Assembly (NCBI GenBank): GCA_903892365.1
Contig: CAITIF010000871.1
Coordinates: 1-16,747 of the forward strand
Reading direction: 5' to 3'
DNA from: an uncultured Pirellula sp.
Lineage (GTDB): Bacteria > Planctomycetota > Planctomycetia > Pirellulales > Pirellulaceae
Length of the DNA stretch: 16,747 bases
In this document: in pieces, positions 1 through 8,217 of the stretch
Position numbering within the stretch: the stretch's first letter is position 1
Layout of the letters: each line of letters begins with the position of its first letter
Notes under the pieces: model-generated
What the model was told of the DNA's origin: nothing
The model's input: only the letters and a program-made list of their open reading frames with translations
The model's database searches: none
Translations under genes and position numbers: made by a program

Positions 1-1
1 G

Positions 2-649
2 GCCATTGAACGCGCTATCAAGAACCTTGCCAATCCAAAACTGGGCAGGGAAGCTGCCGATTTTCTAAGAAACCTCAACGACCCGCTCGCCATTGATCTC
101 ATTGTGTCGAAGCTCAAAAAGGAGCTGGATCAAGGCAAGAATGGGGAATTCTACATGCAGGTGCTCGAACAAATGCCCGGCACAACTGCGTCAGCCAGCT
201 TGATCGATCTTGCCATGAATTCTACCAACCAAACCATCGTAGACCGATCGATCGAATTGCTGATGCGGACCGAGCAGTCTCAAGAGCTTGCTATTCTGGC
301 TTTCTTGAGCGCTCTGGGGTCCAAAGAGATTAAGACCAAAGATCGAGCCGGAAGCAATCTCAATGACATCGCCGATGCTCGCTGCATTTACCAACTGATC
401 AATACCCTGCAATCGACCATCGTTCGCACCCAGAGCGTGGGCCAAACCAATACCGTAACGAACGATGGCGGGGTTTCTGCATCGACCCCGAGCGTTATCA
501 CGACAAAGACCCCGTACAATCACGAACCGATACTTGCCACCTTAACTCAGCTGACTGGCGAAAATTTTGGTTTCGATAAACAGAAGTGGCGCCAATGGTA
601 TGCGGAAAAGTTTGCTGATACCAATCTTGATTTGCGGCGTGACTGGTGA
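2..649 (+). CDS. HEAT-repeat-like protein, C-terminal part (5' end outside window)
   Basis: The reading frame is open from base 2, so the true start lies upstream. A GTG at 104 is only an internal candidate. About 215 residues are visible. They are mostly amphipathic alpha-helical pairs of HEAT/ARM style, for example around the segment LGREAADFLRNLNDPLAIDL. A serine/threonine-rich linker follows at roughly codons 140-170 of the visible part. The C-terminus has LTQLTGENFGFD then KWRQWYAEK, which I recall as a recurrent ending in planctomycete HEAT-like proteins. These repeats usually act as protein-binding scaffolds; no enzymatic motif is seen. The stop TGA (647-649) overlaps the GTG start of the next gene, so the two are probably translationally coupled. 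No specific function can be assigned. Confidence 0.75.
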   Translation, partial: AIERAIKNLANPKLGREAADFLRNLNDPLAIDLIVSKLKKELDQGKNGEFYMQVLEQMPGTTASASLIDLAMNSTNQTIVDRSIELLMRTEQSQELAILAFLSALGSKEIKTKDRAGSNLNDIADARCIYQLINTLQSTIVRTQSVGQTNTVTNDGGVSASTPSVITTKTPYNHEPILATLTQLTGENFGFDKQKWRQWYAEKFADTNLDLRRDW

Positions 650-1827
650 AAGTAGCCGTTCTTGAGCTCCTGAGCGGTGGCGGCATCCACGAACTTATCG
701 GAATTCCCGACACCCATTCCGCTGGTGAATCGGATAGAAGCGAGATCGCGCAAGCCCTGCTTCGTGAAGGTTGGTCAATGCTGCATGCTCTTGCGAGCGA
801 TCTTCAGCAATGTGGACATCAAGTTTTCACTTGCTTAGATCACGAGCTTACCAATTCAAAGCAAGATTTAACTTGTGCTTTAAAACCATTCGATGATTTT
901 GTTTGCAGCAATCGCGTCGATTGGCTTTCGCAATGGCGGCAGGTTGCGATTCCTGCTGAAATCACGATCGTGATCGCGCCGGAAATCGATAATCTGCTGG
1001 CGACCACAGTCCATCACTTGCGCGAACACGGAGCTATCGTGCTTGCGTCGGATTCATTGTTTTTGAAAGCAACCTCCGACAAGCTATTGTTTGCGGAAGC
1101 GATGTTGAATGCGAATCTGCCTCATCCTCTCACGCAAACTCTAACGTCTTTTTTGCAATCTCCCCATGCCGAACAGACTGGTTTCGCTGGTGCAAATCTA
1201 AATGGATGGGTCTTGAAGCGACGCGACGGTGCTGGTTGTGCAGACATGAAACGATTCGAAAGCGATCGATCTCTTGCAACATGGTGTCGTTCCAACCTAC
1301 AAGTCACCCAGCCCAACGAAGCCAGTCAAAGAACTGAGAACTTGACGTGGAGCTTGGAAGAGCGTGCGCAGCATTGGGAAAGCTGGATCGTACAACCGTG
1401 GCTGGCGGGAAACGCTCGGAGCCTTGCTGTCCTTGCCGGACAGTCCCATTGGATACTTGGATCCGTGGCACAGCGGATCGAACATTTGCCTTGCAAGGAC
1501 AACGCATCCGTCTCCAATGTTCAATACACGGGGGGGTTCGGCCCGCTAGGCGACACCACGATTCAGCAGCTAGAGCTGTTTGCCAATCGCGTTCTCAACG
1601 CGATTCCTGGCAAGCCTTGCGGCTGGATAGGGATCGATTTTTTAATTCCTGACGGCGCCCATGATTGGGCTCAGTGGATACCGATTGAAATCAATCCTCG
1701 ACTGACAACCAGCTACCTTGGCTACCGACAGTGGTATGGCGGGGCGCTTGGCGATATGCTGTTGGGGATTCAGGCTAATTCGAGTTCACGGGACCATGCC
1801 TGTTTTCATTCAGTTGACTTCCATTAG
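646..1827 (+). CDS. ATP-grasp ligase, MfnD/tyramine-glutamate ligase-like
   Basis: A 393-aa protein starting at GTG 646, overlapping the upstream stop by four bases (GTGA). It has an N-terminal pre-ATP-grasp part (VAVLELLSGGG, then LLREGWSMLHAL at about 39-50). An ATP-grasp core follows: SDKLLFAEAM near 144, the nucleotide-binding K/glycine loop WVLKRRDGAG at 188-197, a WIVQPWLAGNARS strand at 247-259, GWIGIDFL at 326-333 and IEINPRLTTSYLG at 347-359. D331, E348 and N350 are the expected Mg-ATP ligands. The EGxxM N-terminus and EINPRxTTSY end resemble the ligase family that includes MfnD, which joins glutamate to tyramine in methanofuran synthesis. Planctomycetes carry methanopterin/methylofuran C1 enzymes, so a cofactor role is plausible. 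No other C1 gene is visible here, so substrate is uncertain. ATP-grasp fold is near certain. Confidence 0.8.
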   Translation: MKVAVLELLSGGGIHELIGIPDTHSAGESDRSEIAQALLREGWSMLHALASDLQQCGHQVFTCLDHELTNSKQDLTCALKPFDDFVCSNRVDWLSQWRQVAIPAEITIVIAPEIDNLLATTVHHLREHGAIVLASDSLFLKATSDKLLFAEAMLNANLPHPLTQTLTSFLQSPHAEQTGFAGANLNGWVLKRRDGAGCADMKRFESDRSLATWCRSNLQVTQPNEASQRTENLTWSLEERAQHWESWIVQPWLAGNARSLAVLAGQSHWILGSVAQRIEHLPCKDNASVSNVQYTGGFGPLGDTTIQQLELFANRVLNAIPGKPCGWIGIDFLIPDGAHDWAQWIPIEINPRLTTSYLGYRQWYGGALGDMLLGIQANSSSRDHACFHSVDFH

Positions 1828-1881
1828 AATTTGCAGACGATGGCTTTCAACGACACCAACGTTTAACTAGAAACACATTCT

Positions 1882-2865
1882 GTGCAAGCAGCAAATTCGG
1901 GCGAAATCGCTCAACGCGTTAAAGAACTTCGCAAGCGCACCCAGGATTCGATCGAGCGAGTGGTTGTAGGCCTAGGGCATGTTACCGACCAGCTTCTGAT
2001 CGCGCTGCTGGCCGGTGGGCATGTGCTTTTGGAAGGAGTTCCTGGTACGGCAAAGACCACGCTTTGCCGGACCTTTTCGATGGCCTTGGGAATTCATTTC
2101 GAGAGAATTCAGTTCACGCCCGATTTGCTTCCTTCCGACGTGACAGGAACGCAAGTCCTGGACCGTCAGACCAGCAACTTCGTGATGCGAAAAGGGCCCG
2201 TCTTTTGCCAACTTCTTCTTGCGGACGAACTCAACCGGGCCCCCGCAAGAACGCAATCGTCGCTGCTCGAGGCGATGCAAGAACGCCAAGTCACGATCGA
2301 AGGGAAAACCCTTCCATTGCCTGAGCCCTTTATGGTTCTTGCGACCCAAAACCCGATTGAACAAGAAGGGGTCTATCGGTTGCCTGAAGCTCAGTTGGAT
2401 CGGTTCCTGTTTCGCATCCAAGTAGGCTACCCTTCACGCGATCAAGAAATCGCGATGCTCGATCTTCATAGTAAGCCTACCGAAAAGACTCCTTCCATTT
2501 CTAACGCGGAAGAATTGATCATGATTCAAAGAATGGTCGATTCTGTTTTTTGTATTCAGGAATTGAAAGGCTACATCATTGACTTGGTTCGCCGCAGTCG
2601 GACTCATCCGGATCTTTTGCTAGGGGCTAGCCCACGGGCTGCAATCTACTTGATGAAAGCGTCGCGGGTCCGAGCTCTGATCCAAGGACGTGAGTTCATG
2701 ACTCATGAAGATATCCAAGCTGTCGCTTTACCGGTGCTGGGCCATCGTTTGATTCTTCGTCCAGAATCCGAGATGGATGGTCAATCGGTAGAGGCAATTG
2801 TTCAGCAGTTGATACAACAAGTTCCTGTCATTGTGGATTCACAATCAGGGTCATCAAAACTGTGA
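1882..2865 (+). CDS. MoxR family AAA+ ATPase
   Basis: A 327-aa cytoplasmic AAA+ ATPase of the MoxR/RavA class. Seen motifs are Walker A GVPGTAKTT (52-60), Walker B LLLADE (111-116) followed by LNRAPARTQSSLLEAMQER, sensor 1 LATQNP with N157, the LPEAQLDRF arginine-finger region (167-175) and sensor 2 GASPRA (248-253). MoxR proteins act as chaperone-like ATPases that remodel or assemble partner complexes, usually a vWA/DUF58 protein encoded next door. The start is GTG 1882; no clear Shine-Dalgarno sequence precedes it, and 54 bases separate it from the ATP-grasp gene. Its TGA overlaps the GTG of the DUF58 gene (GTGA), so both are probably made in fixed ratio. Length and motif order are normal for the family. 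Confidence 0.95.
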   Translation: MQAANSGEIAQRVKELRKRTQDSIERVVVGLGHVTDQLLIALLAGGHVLLEGVPGTAKTTLCRTFSMALGIHFERIQFTPDLLPSDVTGTQVLDRQTSNFVMRKGPVFCQLLLADELNRAPARTQSSLLEAMQERQVTIEGKTLPLPEPFMVLATQNPIEQEGVYRLPEAQLDRFLFRIQVGYPSRDQEIAMLDLHSKPTEKTPSISNAEELIMIQRMVDSVFCIQELKGYIIDLVRRSRTHPDLLLGASPRAAIYLMKASRVRALIQGREFMTHEDIQAVALPVLGHRLILRPESEMDGQSVEAIVQQLIQQVPVIVDSQSGSSKL

Positions 2866-4658
2866 CCAATCGAGCACGATTCTTGGCGTTGATTGCTCTT
2901 GGTGGACTGGGCATCTCCATGGCGCGAGGCCAAACTACGATTGCCACTCTTTGCCTTTCTGTTTTGATTTGGATAGTTTGGAGCTGGATTTCATTTCTTT
3001 GGTTTTCAACACGTGAGCTTGAAGCGTTGCGTGTTGTGCGCAAAATCAACGGTCGCGAGCAATCGACCGGAGTTTTGTGGGCCAGCCGGAAAGTCGAAAT
3101 TGAATTGGTATTGGAATGCCAAGACAATATTTTTCGAACGGCTCAACGAATACGGGATGTGCTTCCCGAAAATCTGAAACTTGATTCAACACCATCGAAT
3201 CCAGGACCGAACGCGCCGCGGTGGCTGGCTTCTCTTTGGCGACCATTGAGCAACTTGGTCTTGTTCGAACAGGAGAAAATGAGCGCCAACGAAATATGCG
3301 TTCAGAAACCACAGAGCATGATCCGAGTTGCCTACGATGCATATGCATTAGGTGCTGGGGAGCTGGTCATGCCAGGTGTTCGAATCGAATTTTACGATCC
3401 ATGGAAATTTTTTCGCAAAGAAGTTTTTGTCGAAGCCAAGCAGTCCTTTTTGGTTCTGCCTAACTTTATACCCTTGAAGGACATGACTCCCATTCTCAAG
3501 AAGTTAAGCGTGATTCCACGGCAAGGGCTTCATCGCTACCAAAGACCGGGTATCGGCTTTGAGCTGCTTGAGCTGCGTGAGTACGTTGATGGCGACCCAC
3601 CGAAGTCCATCGCTTGGAAAGCATCCGCTCGGCGCGAGAAACTGATGGCGCGTCAGTATGAATCCGAAGTCCCTGTGCGTGTGCAGATGGTTTTGGATGG
3701 AACCGCGAGCACTCGGGTCGGTGGTTTTGGACTCCGATTGATCGATCAGATCACCAGCGTTGCCGCAACCTTGGCGCATTCGGTCATTCATGCCGGTGAT
3801 GCCGTTGGATCATATCTTATCGGCGATACAGAAACACAGCACATTCCCTCCGCAACAGGTACCAAGGGCTTTTATCAGCAGATGCAGGGAATGGCTAAGT
3901 TCGCCACGAATTCTTGCCCCAGCCAAACACAAGCTTCGGTCACTCTCCTGGAAACCGCTTATGCCATTTGCAATGAACGCTTTCCAGAGTTGCTTGATCC
4001 ACAAATGAACCCGATCTCCATGTCCTCGTTCTCATGGCTAATAACGCGGACGACTCGCCAAAGAACGCAGCTGGCTGCCGCGATAGCAGAACTCTATGAC
4101 CTTTCGCCGATCACTCAAGTGGAATTGAACTGGAACGCTCCTTTGTTGGCAAAATACCTCGCTCGCTTCCTTAGCGAGTGCGGTTCTCCATGGATGGCCC
4201 CCATGGTCTCATCGACCGATACGTCGTGGTTGCGATCGTCGGCTCGATCCAATCTGCTCGCGAAAGCGATTCAATCGGCTATCAGCCGAGCTCGTGACAA
4301 CGAAGTGTTTGTTGTGATAACCGAACTTACGGGAATGCAATTCCATCGAAGCGACTTTTTCGAAGCACTGAAAATCGCCAAAGCCAAACATCATCGGGTG
4401 GCTGTCGTCATTCCATCGCCAACGTTTGTTCGGCCAAAGCCGTTCACCTTGGAAGGCAGAATCCTTAACGCATCGGATTTGCGGCAAGAGGCCGAGCACT
4501 TGCGGCTTCACGAATGGATGGCACCTTTAAAGCGCAACCTCGCCAAATTAGGAATCCCCGTAGCGATATCTGGAGAGGCAAAAACCATGAGGTTGGTGCT
4601 GTCGGAAATCGAGATCGCTCGTGACGGGCGCGTCGGCGCGGCAGGAGCAAGACAATGA
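2862..4658 (+). CDS. DUF58 domain (vWA-like) membrane protein
   Basis: A 598-aa protein from GTG 2862. Residues 5-20 and 26-48 form two hydrophobic segments that anchor it in the membrane. The DUF58 signature is clear: RPGIGFELLELREYVDGD at 228-245, then IAWKASARREKLMARQYE, then a vWA-type strand VQMVLDGTAS at 274-283. The usual MIDAS DxSxS is changed to D-G-T-A-S, so the first serine is threonine. The part after about 330 is long and contains an ANDEVFVVITEL-like vWA strand (RDNEVFVVITEL). DUF58 proteins are the common partners of MoxR ATPases. The gene overlaps the upstream MoxR by GTGA and the downstream membrane gene by ATGA, so it is the middle of a three-gene coupled operon. The process served is unknown. 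Confidence 0.9.
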   Translation: MTNRARFLALIALGGLGISMARGQTTIATLCLSVLIWIVWSWISFLWFSTRELEALRVVRKINGREQSTGVLWASRKVEIELVLECQDNIFRTAQRIRDVLPENLKLDSTPSNPGPNAPRWLASLWRPLSNLVLFEQEKMSANEICVQKPQSMIRVAYDAYALGAGELVMPGVRIEFYDPWKFFRKEVFVEAKQSFLVLPNFIPLKDMTPILKKLSVIPRQGLHRYQRPGIGFELLELREYVDGDPPKSIAWKASARREKLMARQYESEVPVRVQMVLDGTASTRVGGFGLRLIDQITSVAATLAHSVIHAGDAVGSYLIGDTETQHIPSATGTKGFYQQMQGMAKFATNSCPSQTQASVTLLETAYAICNERFPELLDPQMNPISMSSFSWLITRTTRQRTQLAAAIAELYDLSPITQVELNWNAPLLAKYLARFLSECGSPWMAPMVSSTDTSWLRSSARSNLLAKAIQSAISRARDNEVFVVITELTGMQFHRSDFFEALKIAKAKHHRVAVVIPSPTFVRPKPFTLEGRILNASDLRQEAEHLRLHEWMAPLKRNLAKLGIPVAISGEAKTMRLVLSEIEIARDGRVGAAGARQ

Positions 4659-5437
4659 ACGATGAACAAAAAGACTCATTACAAGCAATTGCACCTGGGG
4701 GGATTCGTTCGGAGGGGGCAACGTCCGAAGCGATAGGCTCCCTGGAAAACAACCATTGGCGGAAGCCGGCAGAGATTGCCTGTAGCGTTTTTATGCTGTT
4801 GGTAACCGGCGCGGCTATCGATCTACTGTTTGTAGGCTCCCTGCCGATTTGGCTTAGCTTGCGATTGACGATGATCGCAGTCTTGGTCTTTTTGACATCC
4901 CGATCCAATGTTGCAGTGCTACTGCTGGGATTGATTTTATGCTGGAGTTTCCGGGATCGTTCAAGAACGCAACTGGATCTGTCCTTGGAATCGATCGCGA
5001 CGGTTATTCTGGCATTGTGTTTTCTTGTTTTTGCTAGCCGCTATCAAGAGATCCGAAGAAGATTCTTGGATTGGATTCTGTTCATCATCGCGATGGATTC
5101 GGATGGAAACTCTGCCGTTGTCTTGGCTCCCGAGACAGATATCAAATGGATATTCCACGTTGCTTTTTACGGCGTGAAGATAATGGTTTTCGTCCTGTTT
5201 TCCTTGTTTCTACTGGGGCACCAGCCCTGGACGCTGGAATCCGAGCCATGGTTTACTTGGACGTTGACCAACAAGCAAGTTCTTTGGCCAGGACCGACTT
5301 TGATCGTCATCATTATTGGGGTATTTTTATTCTTGAGTGAACTTGCATGGCGCATGCGCACCGGGCGTCAGAAGCGAATGTTTCTGCGGTCGGACGGGGC
5401 CAAATCCCTTTACCCCGACCTGCGACGCATTCGATAG
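4655..5437 (+). CDS. polytopic membrane protein of MoxR-DUF58 operon, unknown function
   Basis: A 260-aa protein starting at ATG 4655, overlapping the DUF58 stop (ATGA). It has a polar N-terminus of about 38 residues. Hydrophobic segments follow near 41-62, 64-81, 84-99, 112-127, a weak one near 137-147, then 165-188 and 211-231. The C-terminus is basic and cytoplasm-like (WRMRTGRQKRMFLR). No catalytic motif or known domain is recognised. In many bacteria the MoxR-DUF58 pair is followed by a membrane protein with an extracytoplasmic transglutaminase-like domain. This protein has membrane spans but no such domain, and no transglutaminase gene follows. It could be the membrane platform of the MoxR-DUF58 machine. 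That role is inferred from gene order only. Confidence 0.75.
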   Translation: MNDEQKDSLQAIAPGGIRSEGATSEAIGSLENNHWRKPAEIACSVFMLLVTGAAIDLLFVGSLPIWLSLRLTMIAVLVFLTSRSNVAVLLLGLILCWSFRDRSRTQLDLSLESIATVILALCFLVFASRYQEIRRRFLDWILFIIAMDSDGNSAVVLAPETDIKWIFHVAFYGVKIMVFVLFSLFLLGHQPWTLESEPWFTWTLTNKQVLWPGPTLIVIIIGVFLFLSELAWRMRTGRQKRMFLRSDGAKSLYPDLRRIR

Positions 5438-5592
5438 CATGCCTGAACTAAAGAGTTACGACGGATCGAGTTTGCACGTGCTGTGCATTCGGAGTTTTCC
5501 GTGCACGACCTGGATCTAGTATCAAGCATCCCGCATCGAAAACGTAGCTGTAATCCGTTCGCAATTTTCACACCCCAATCGTTGGCTGCCCA

Positions 5593-5949
5593 TTATTCAG
5601 CAATCAATGCAGCTGTGATGACCAATTCGACGCGGTAGCCTGGAGCTGCTAACGCTGCATGAATACAAGCCCTTGACGGGGCGTGCCCGGATGGAACCCA
5701 AGCGTCCCATATTTCGTTGAAACAGGTTAGGTCGCTTGGGTCGGGCAGATAGATGACCACTTGAAGCAGATGCTGCATGTCGCTGCCGATCTGGTCTAGC
5801 CGTTGCTCCACTTGCTGCAGCACTTGGCGAAACTGGCCTTCGCAGTCCAAACCAGGATCGTCAGGCACCTCGACAAAATAGCCTACGCCACCATGCACCA
5901 CGGCGTCGGACCAGCGAGAAGTAACGCCGTGCCTTACGATCCTGTTCAT
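5593..5949 (-). CDS. RidA/YjgF/YER057c/UK114 family protein
   Basis: A 118-aa protein of normal RidA length. I choose ATG at 5949 because a GAGAGAG tract lies 7 bases upstream; a TTG at 5955 would add two residues. Diagnostic parts are the helix QFRQVLQQVEQRLDQIGSDM, the strand HLLQVVIYLPDPSDL, FNEIWDAWV and the C-terminal PSRACIHAALAAPGYRVELV, with R93 in the position of the substrate-carboxylate arginine and E108 in the VELV strand. RidA-type enzymes hydrolyse reactive enamine/imine intermediates made by PLP enzymes; several Rid subgroups have other roles, and this one has a shorter N-terminal segment than archetypal RidA. It sits 24 bases after the end of the split secreted-protein gene and may be the last gene of that operon. 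Confidence 0.88.
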   Translation of the reverse strand: MNRIVRHGVTSRWSDAVVHGGVGYFVEVPDDPGLDCEGQFRQVLQQVEQRLDQIGSDMQHLLQVVIYLPDPSDLTCFNEIWDAWVPSGHAPSRACIHAALAAPGYRVELVITAALIAE

Positions 5950-5973
5950 ATTCAATCTCTCTCTGCTTCTTCC

Positions 5974-6552
5974 CTACTTCGTTTGACGATATACAGAACG
6001 GGTGACGGTGCCGCCCGAACTATTGGAAGTAGTGCTGCTGGATAAATCTCCGATTTGTCCGAGCACGCCGTACATGGCTAGAACGTCGTTTCCGGTCAGT
6101 TCGTAATTCGCAAAATCTTCAGGCATCGATGGGTCCAGAACTGAATCGTTTAAGTTTTCCATCGATTGGCTCATAGCGTATCGCAGCCAAGGAGAAGCGA
6201 ATTGAAACAGTCTTCCAAAGTCAACGTACGACGCGTTGGCCTGCTTGGCCGACGGGTCGATAACCCCTTGACCGATCTTCAACGGAGTCGATGTCATCAG
6301 GGCTTCCGCTTGTTTGTCGGAATAAGTTCCCACGGCGAATTCCCCGCTAAATAGCATTTGCGGCATCATGTCCTTGGGGACGGGGCAATCAGCCGGAATG
6401 GGATATCCGAACTTTTCACCTTGGGCAGAGGTGGTTTGGGTTGGACGTGGAATCGAGTAGCCTGCGGGCACCGCATTGGGATCTTGCTTTCGAATCATTT
6501 CAACGATTTCGTCACACAAGCCAAACAGATCTTCGAACCCGCTTTGAAACAA
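5974..6552 (-). pseudogene. C-terminal part of the secreted protein, cut off by in-frame TGA
   Basis: This 192-codon open frame starts at a TTG (6552-6550) and is in exactly the same frame as the 545-codon gene before it. Only one TGA (6570-6568) and five sense codons (LKDKS) separate them. No Shine-Dalgarno sequence or ATG is visible at its beginning. The joined reading around the stop, ...PLIELATLT / TGA / LKDKSLFQSGFEDLFG, reads as a strand-loop-helix without a break, so this is best seen as the C-terminal quarter of one ~743-codon protein. The part contains YSIPRPTQ, FGYPIPADCP and an acidic, serine-rich tail. It could be silent, made by readthrough, or a sequencing error could have created the stop. 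Confidence 0.65.
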
Positions 6553-6567
6553 AGACTTGTCCTTGAG

Positions 6568-8205
6568 TCACGTCAGGGTGGCTAGTTCGATCAATGGCAA
6601 AGGTTCCGACGCGGGCGGCATATCCTTGACCCATTGTTCCGCAGCCAGGTTTCCGGCACTGAGGATAATCGCGTGTTCGCCCGACATCGAGGGCAAAAAT
6701 TTCTTTTCCCATGTATCTGCGATTCGGACCAAGAAGGGCCATGCCATATCGACCGCCTGCTTTGCTTCTTGCAAATTGTCTTCAATATCTTCATCCTCAT
6801 TCAATTCGCTCCAGTCGACATCGACCGCCTCATCAAAACGCAACTTGGCCTTCTGAACGATTTTTCGAATCAACTGAAAATACTCGGGATGGTCTTGAAG
6901 CTTGGTGGCAACCATCATCAGTGGGTCTCCACCTACATGCTCTAAGGTGGCGAGCTTGGAACTGGTGTCCAAGAGAACATCCTTCGTTCGAAGATGGTCG
7001 TGCCTTTCCCAGCCGTCATCCGTAAGGAAGGTTAAGGAAAGTGCACCTTGGAATTTGGGAACATATTTTGCGATCGCTTCATCCATCCATGCCAAGTCGC
7101 TCGAGATGTCTTCCAAGAAGTCCTTGATTTCACTGTCTTCTTCGAGTTGCGAAGAGATCTGCATACTGACTCCGGCGAGATTGCGGGAGAAAAAGTTCTT
7201 GTAGGTCGACGTAAAGCTGGAATCAGCCAAGGCATCGGAGGAATATGCAATTCCTGTCAAAGGCTTGCTCAGTGCGTCGACGACCGGTTTCATGTCGGGA
7301 TGCTCAAGAATCGATTCGCCTTTCCCGAGCTCCAGAAGGGCTTCTGGGGTGGGGCTAAATGCAATGATAAAGTTGCCATCAAGCAACCCAATCGTAAGGG
7401 TAAAGGTGACTGGATCCAAGGCTTCCTTGACCGTGTCTCGCATCTCTTCATCGAAATCATCGTTGGTCGGAATCACGTCCCATGGAATCTGGGAGCCAGA
7501 GATGACCCATTGAAGCCGGTCGCCGCGTTTATCCTCGATTCGATTCAGGTTGTGCAAAAAGGGTGCTGCATCTGGAATCTGCTTGAGAGCAAACACGGGT
7601 ACTTCGAGTTGATCGATCTTACCCAGGGCCAGATCGGTATCGTCGCACCGCGCTCCCATGACAAGGGTGGGAATGGTCATCCCCTTCAATCCCTCGATCC
7701 ATTTAGTTGCAATCAGTTGCGTTTGCTCTTCGCTGTCATCCAAACCTGATGCCATCAAGCTTGTCATCTCATCATTGATTTTGGCGATGCGCAAATTCAT
7801 CGACGAGAAATTTTTGTCGCCAAACAGAAATAGTTCGGAAGAAGTAAGCTCCCGCAAGAACGCCAATGCATCTTGGACGTTTCCATTTTCTAGAGCAACG
7901 CGAATGTTAGAACCAACCGCCTCGCGTTCCTTCCATTCCGTTCTAAATTGGGTCAAGATTTTCACGACCGATGGCAGCTTCATGAAGCTGGTTGCCACTG
8001 GACCGGTCGCAAACCGCTTCCATTGATCGTGCATACGGAAAGAGCTGTAAAGAAAATCGGCATCTTTGGGGACCAGCTTCAACGACTTCAGCTCAGAATC
8101 GCTTTGCGCTTTGGCTTGGCTTGGGAACGCACTGATGCAAGCGCCTGAGAAGACAAACATCAGCCAGGTCGCTCGAAAGATCTTAGAGGACTGCAACACC
8201 TTCAT
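6568..8205 (-). CDS. secreted protein of unknown function, truncated by in-frame TGA
   Basis: A 545-codon frame beginning at ATG 8205 with a good ribosome site (GGAG, 6 bases before the start). The N-terminus is a Sec signal peptide: basic start MKVLQSSKIFR, hydrophobic core WLMFVFSGACISAF, and a cleavage site around AKA-QS near residue 33. The mature part is rich in Asp, Glu and Leu and has no enzyme motif I know. It starts with a motif of the type VPKDADFLYSSFRMHDQW, which I recall from planctomycete hypothetical proteins of about 700 residues. The frame ends at TGA 6570-6568, yet the same frame stays open for a further 198 codons downstream, so the full ancestral product was probably about 743 aa. 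It lies 12 bases after the 214-aa gene and is probably co-transcribed with it. Confidence 0.8.
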   Translation of the reverse strand: MKVLQSSKIFRATWLMFVFSGACISAFPSQAKAQSDSELKSLKLVPKDADFLYSSFRMHDQWKRFATGPVATSFMKLPSVVKILTQFRTEWKEREAVGSNIRVALENGNVQDALAFLRELTSSELFLFGDKNFSSMNLRIAKINDEMTSLMASGLDDSEEQTQLIATKWIEGLKGMTIPTLVMGARCDDTDLALGKIDQLEVPVFALKQIPDAAPFLHNLNRIEDKRGDRLQWVISGSQIPWDVIPTNDDFDEEMRDTVKEALDPVTFTLTIGLLDGNFIIAFSPTPEALLELGKGESILEHPDMKPVVDALSKPLTGIAYSSDALADSSFTSTYKNFFSRNLAGVSMQISSQLEEDSEIKDFLEDISSDLAWMDEAIAKYVPKFQGALSLTFLTDDGWERHDHLRTKDVLLDTSSKLATLEHVGGDPLMMVATKLQDHPEYFQLIRKIVQKAKLRFDEAVDVDWSELNEDEDIEDNLQEAKQAVDMAWPFLVRIADTWEKKFLPSMSGEHAIILSAGNLAAEQWVKDMPPASEPLPLIELATLT

Positions 8206-8217
8206 GGGTTTCTCCGT

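Noticed and set aside
230..255. Frequent CGATCG/GATCGATC motifs through the window as a repeat family
   Set aside because: They are scattered inside coding sequence without regular spacing and look like codon-use bias (GAT CGA, ATC GAT) rather than a repeat element.
1465..1485. TGGCAC inside the ATP-grasp gene as a further sigma-54 site
   Set aside because: No TTGC at the required spacing and it lies within coding sequence.
5483..5506. Hairpin GTGC-CGGA-loop-TCCG-GCAC after the MoxR operon
   Set aside because: The stem is short with an internal loop and no T-run follows on either strand, so I do not call it a terminator.
6530..6570. Selenocysteine decoding of the TGA in the split secreted protein gene
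   Set aside because: Downstream there is only a short CTTTG-TTT-CAAAG stem with no convincing bacterial SECIS shape, and the position fits a glycine better than a redox cysteine.
7048..7749. A 233-codon open frame on the + strand
   Set aside because: Antisense shadow of the secreted-protein gene, which has a signal peptide and ribosome site.
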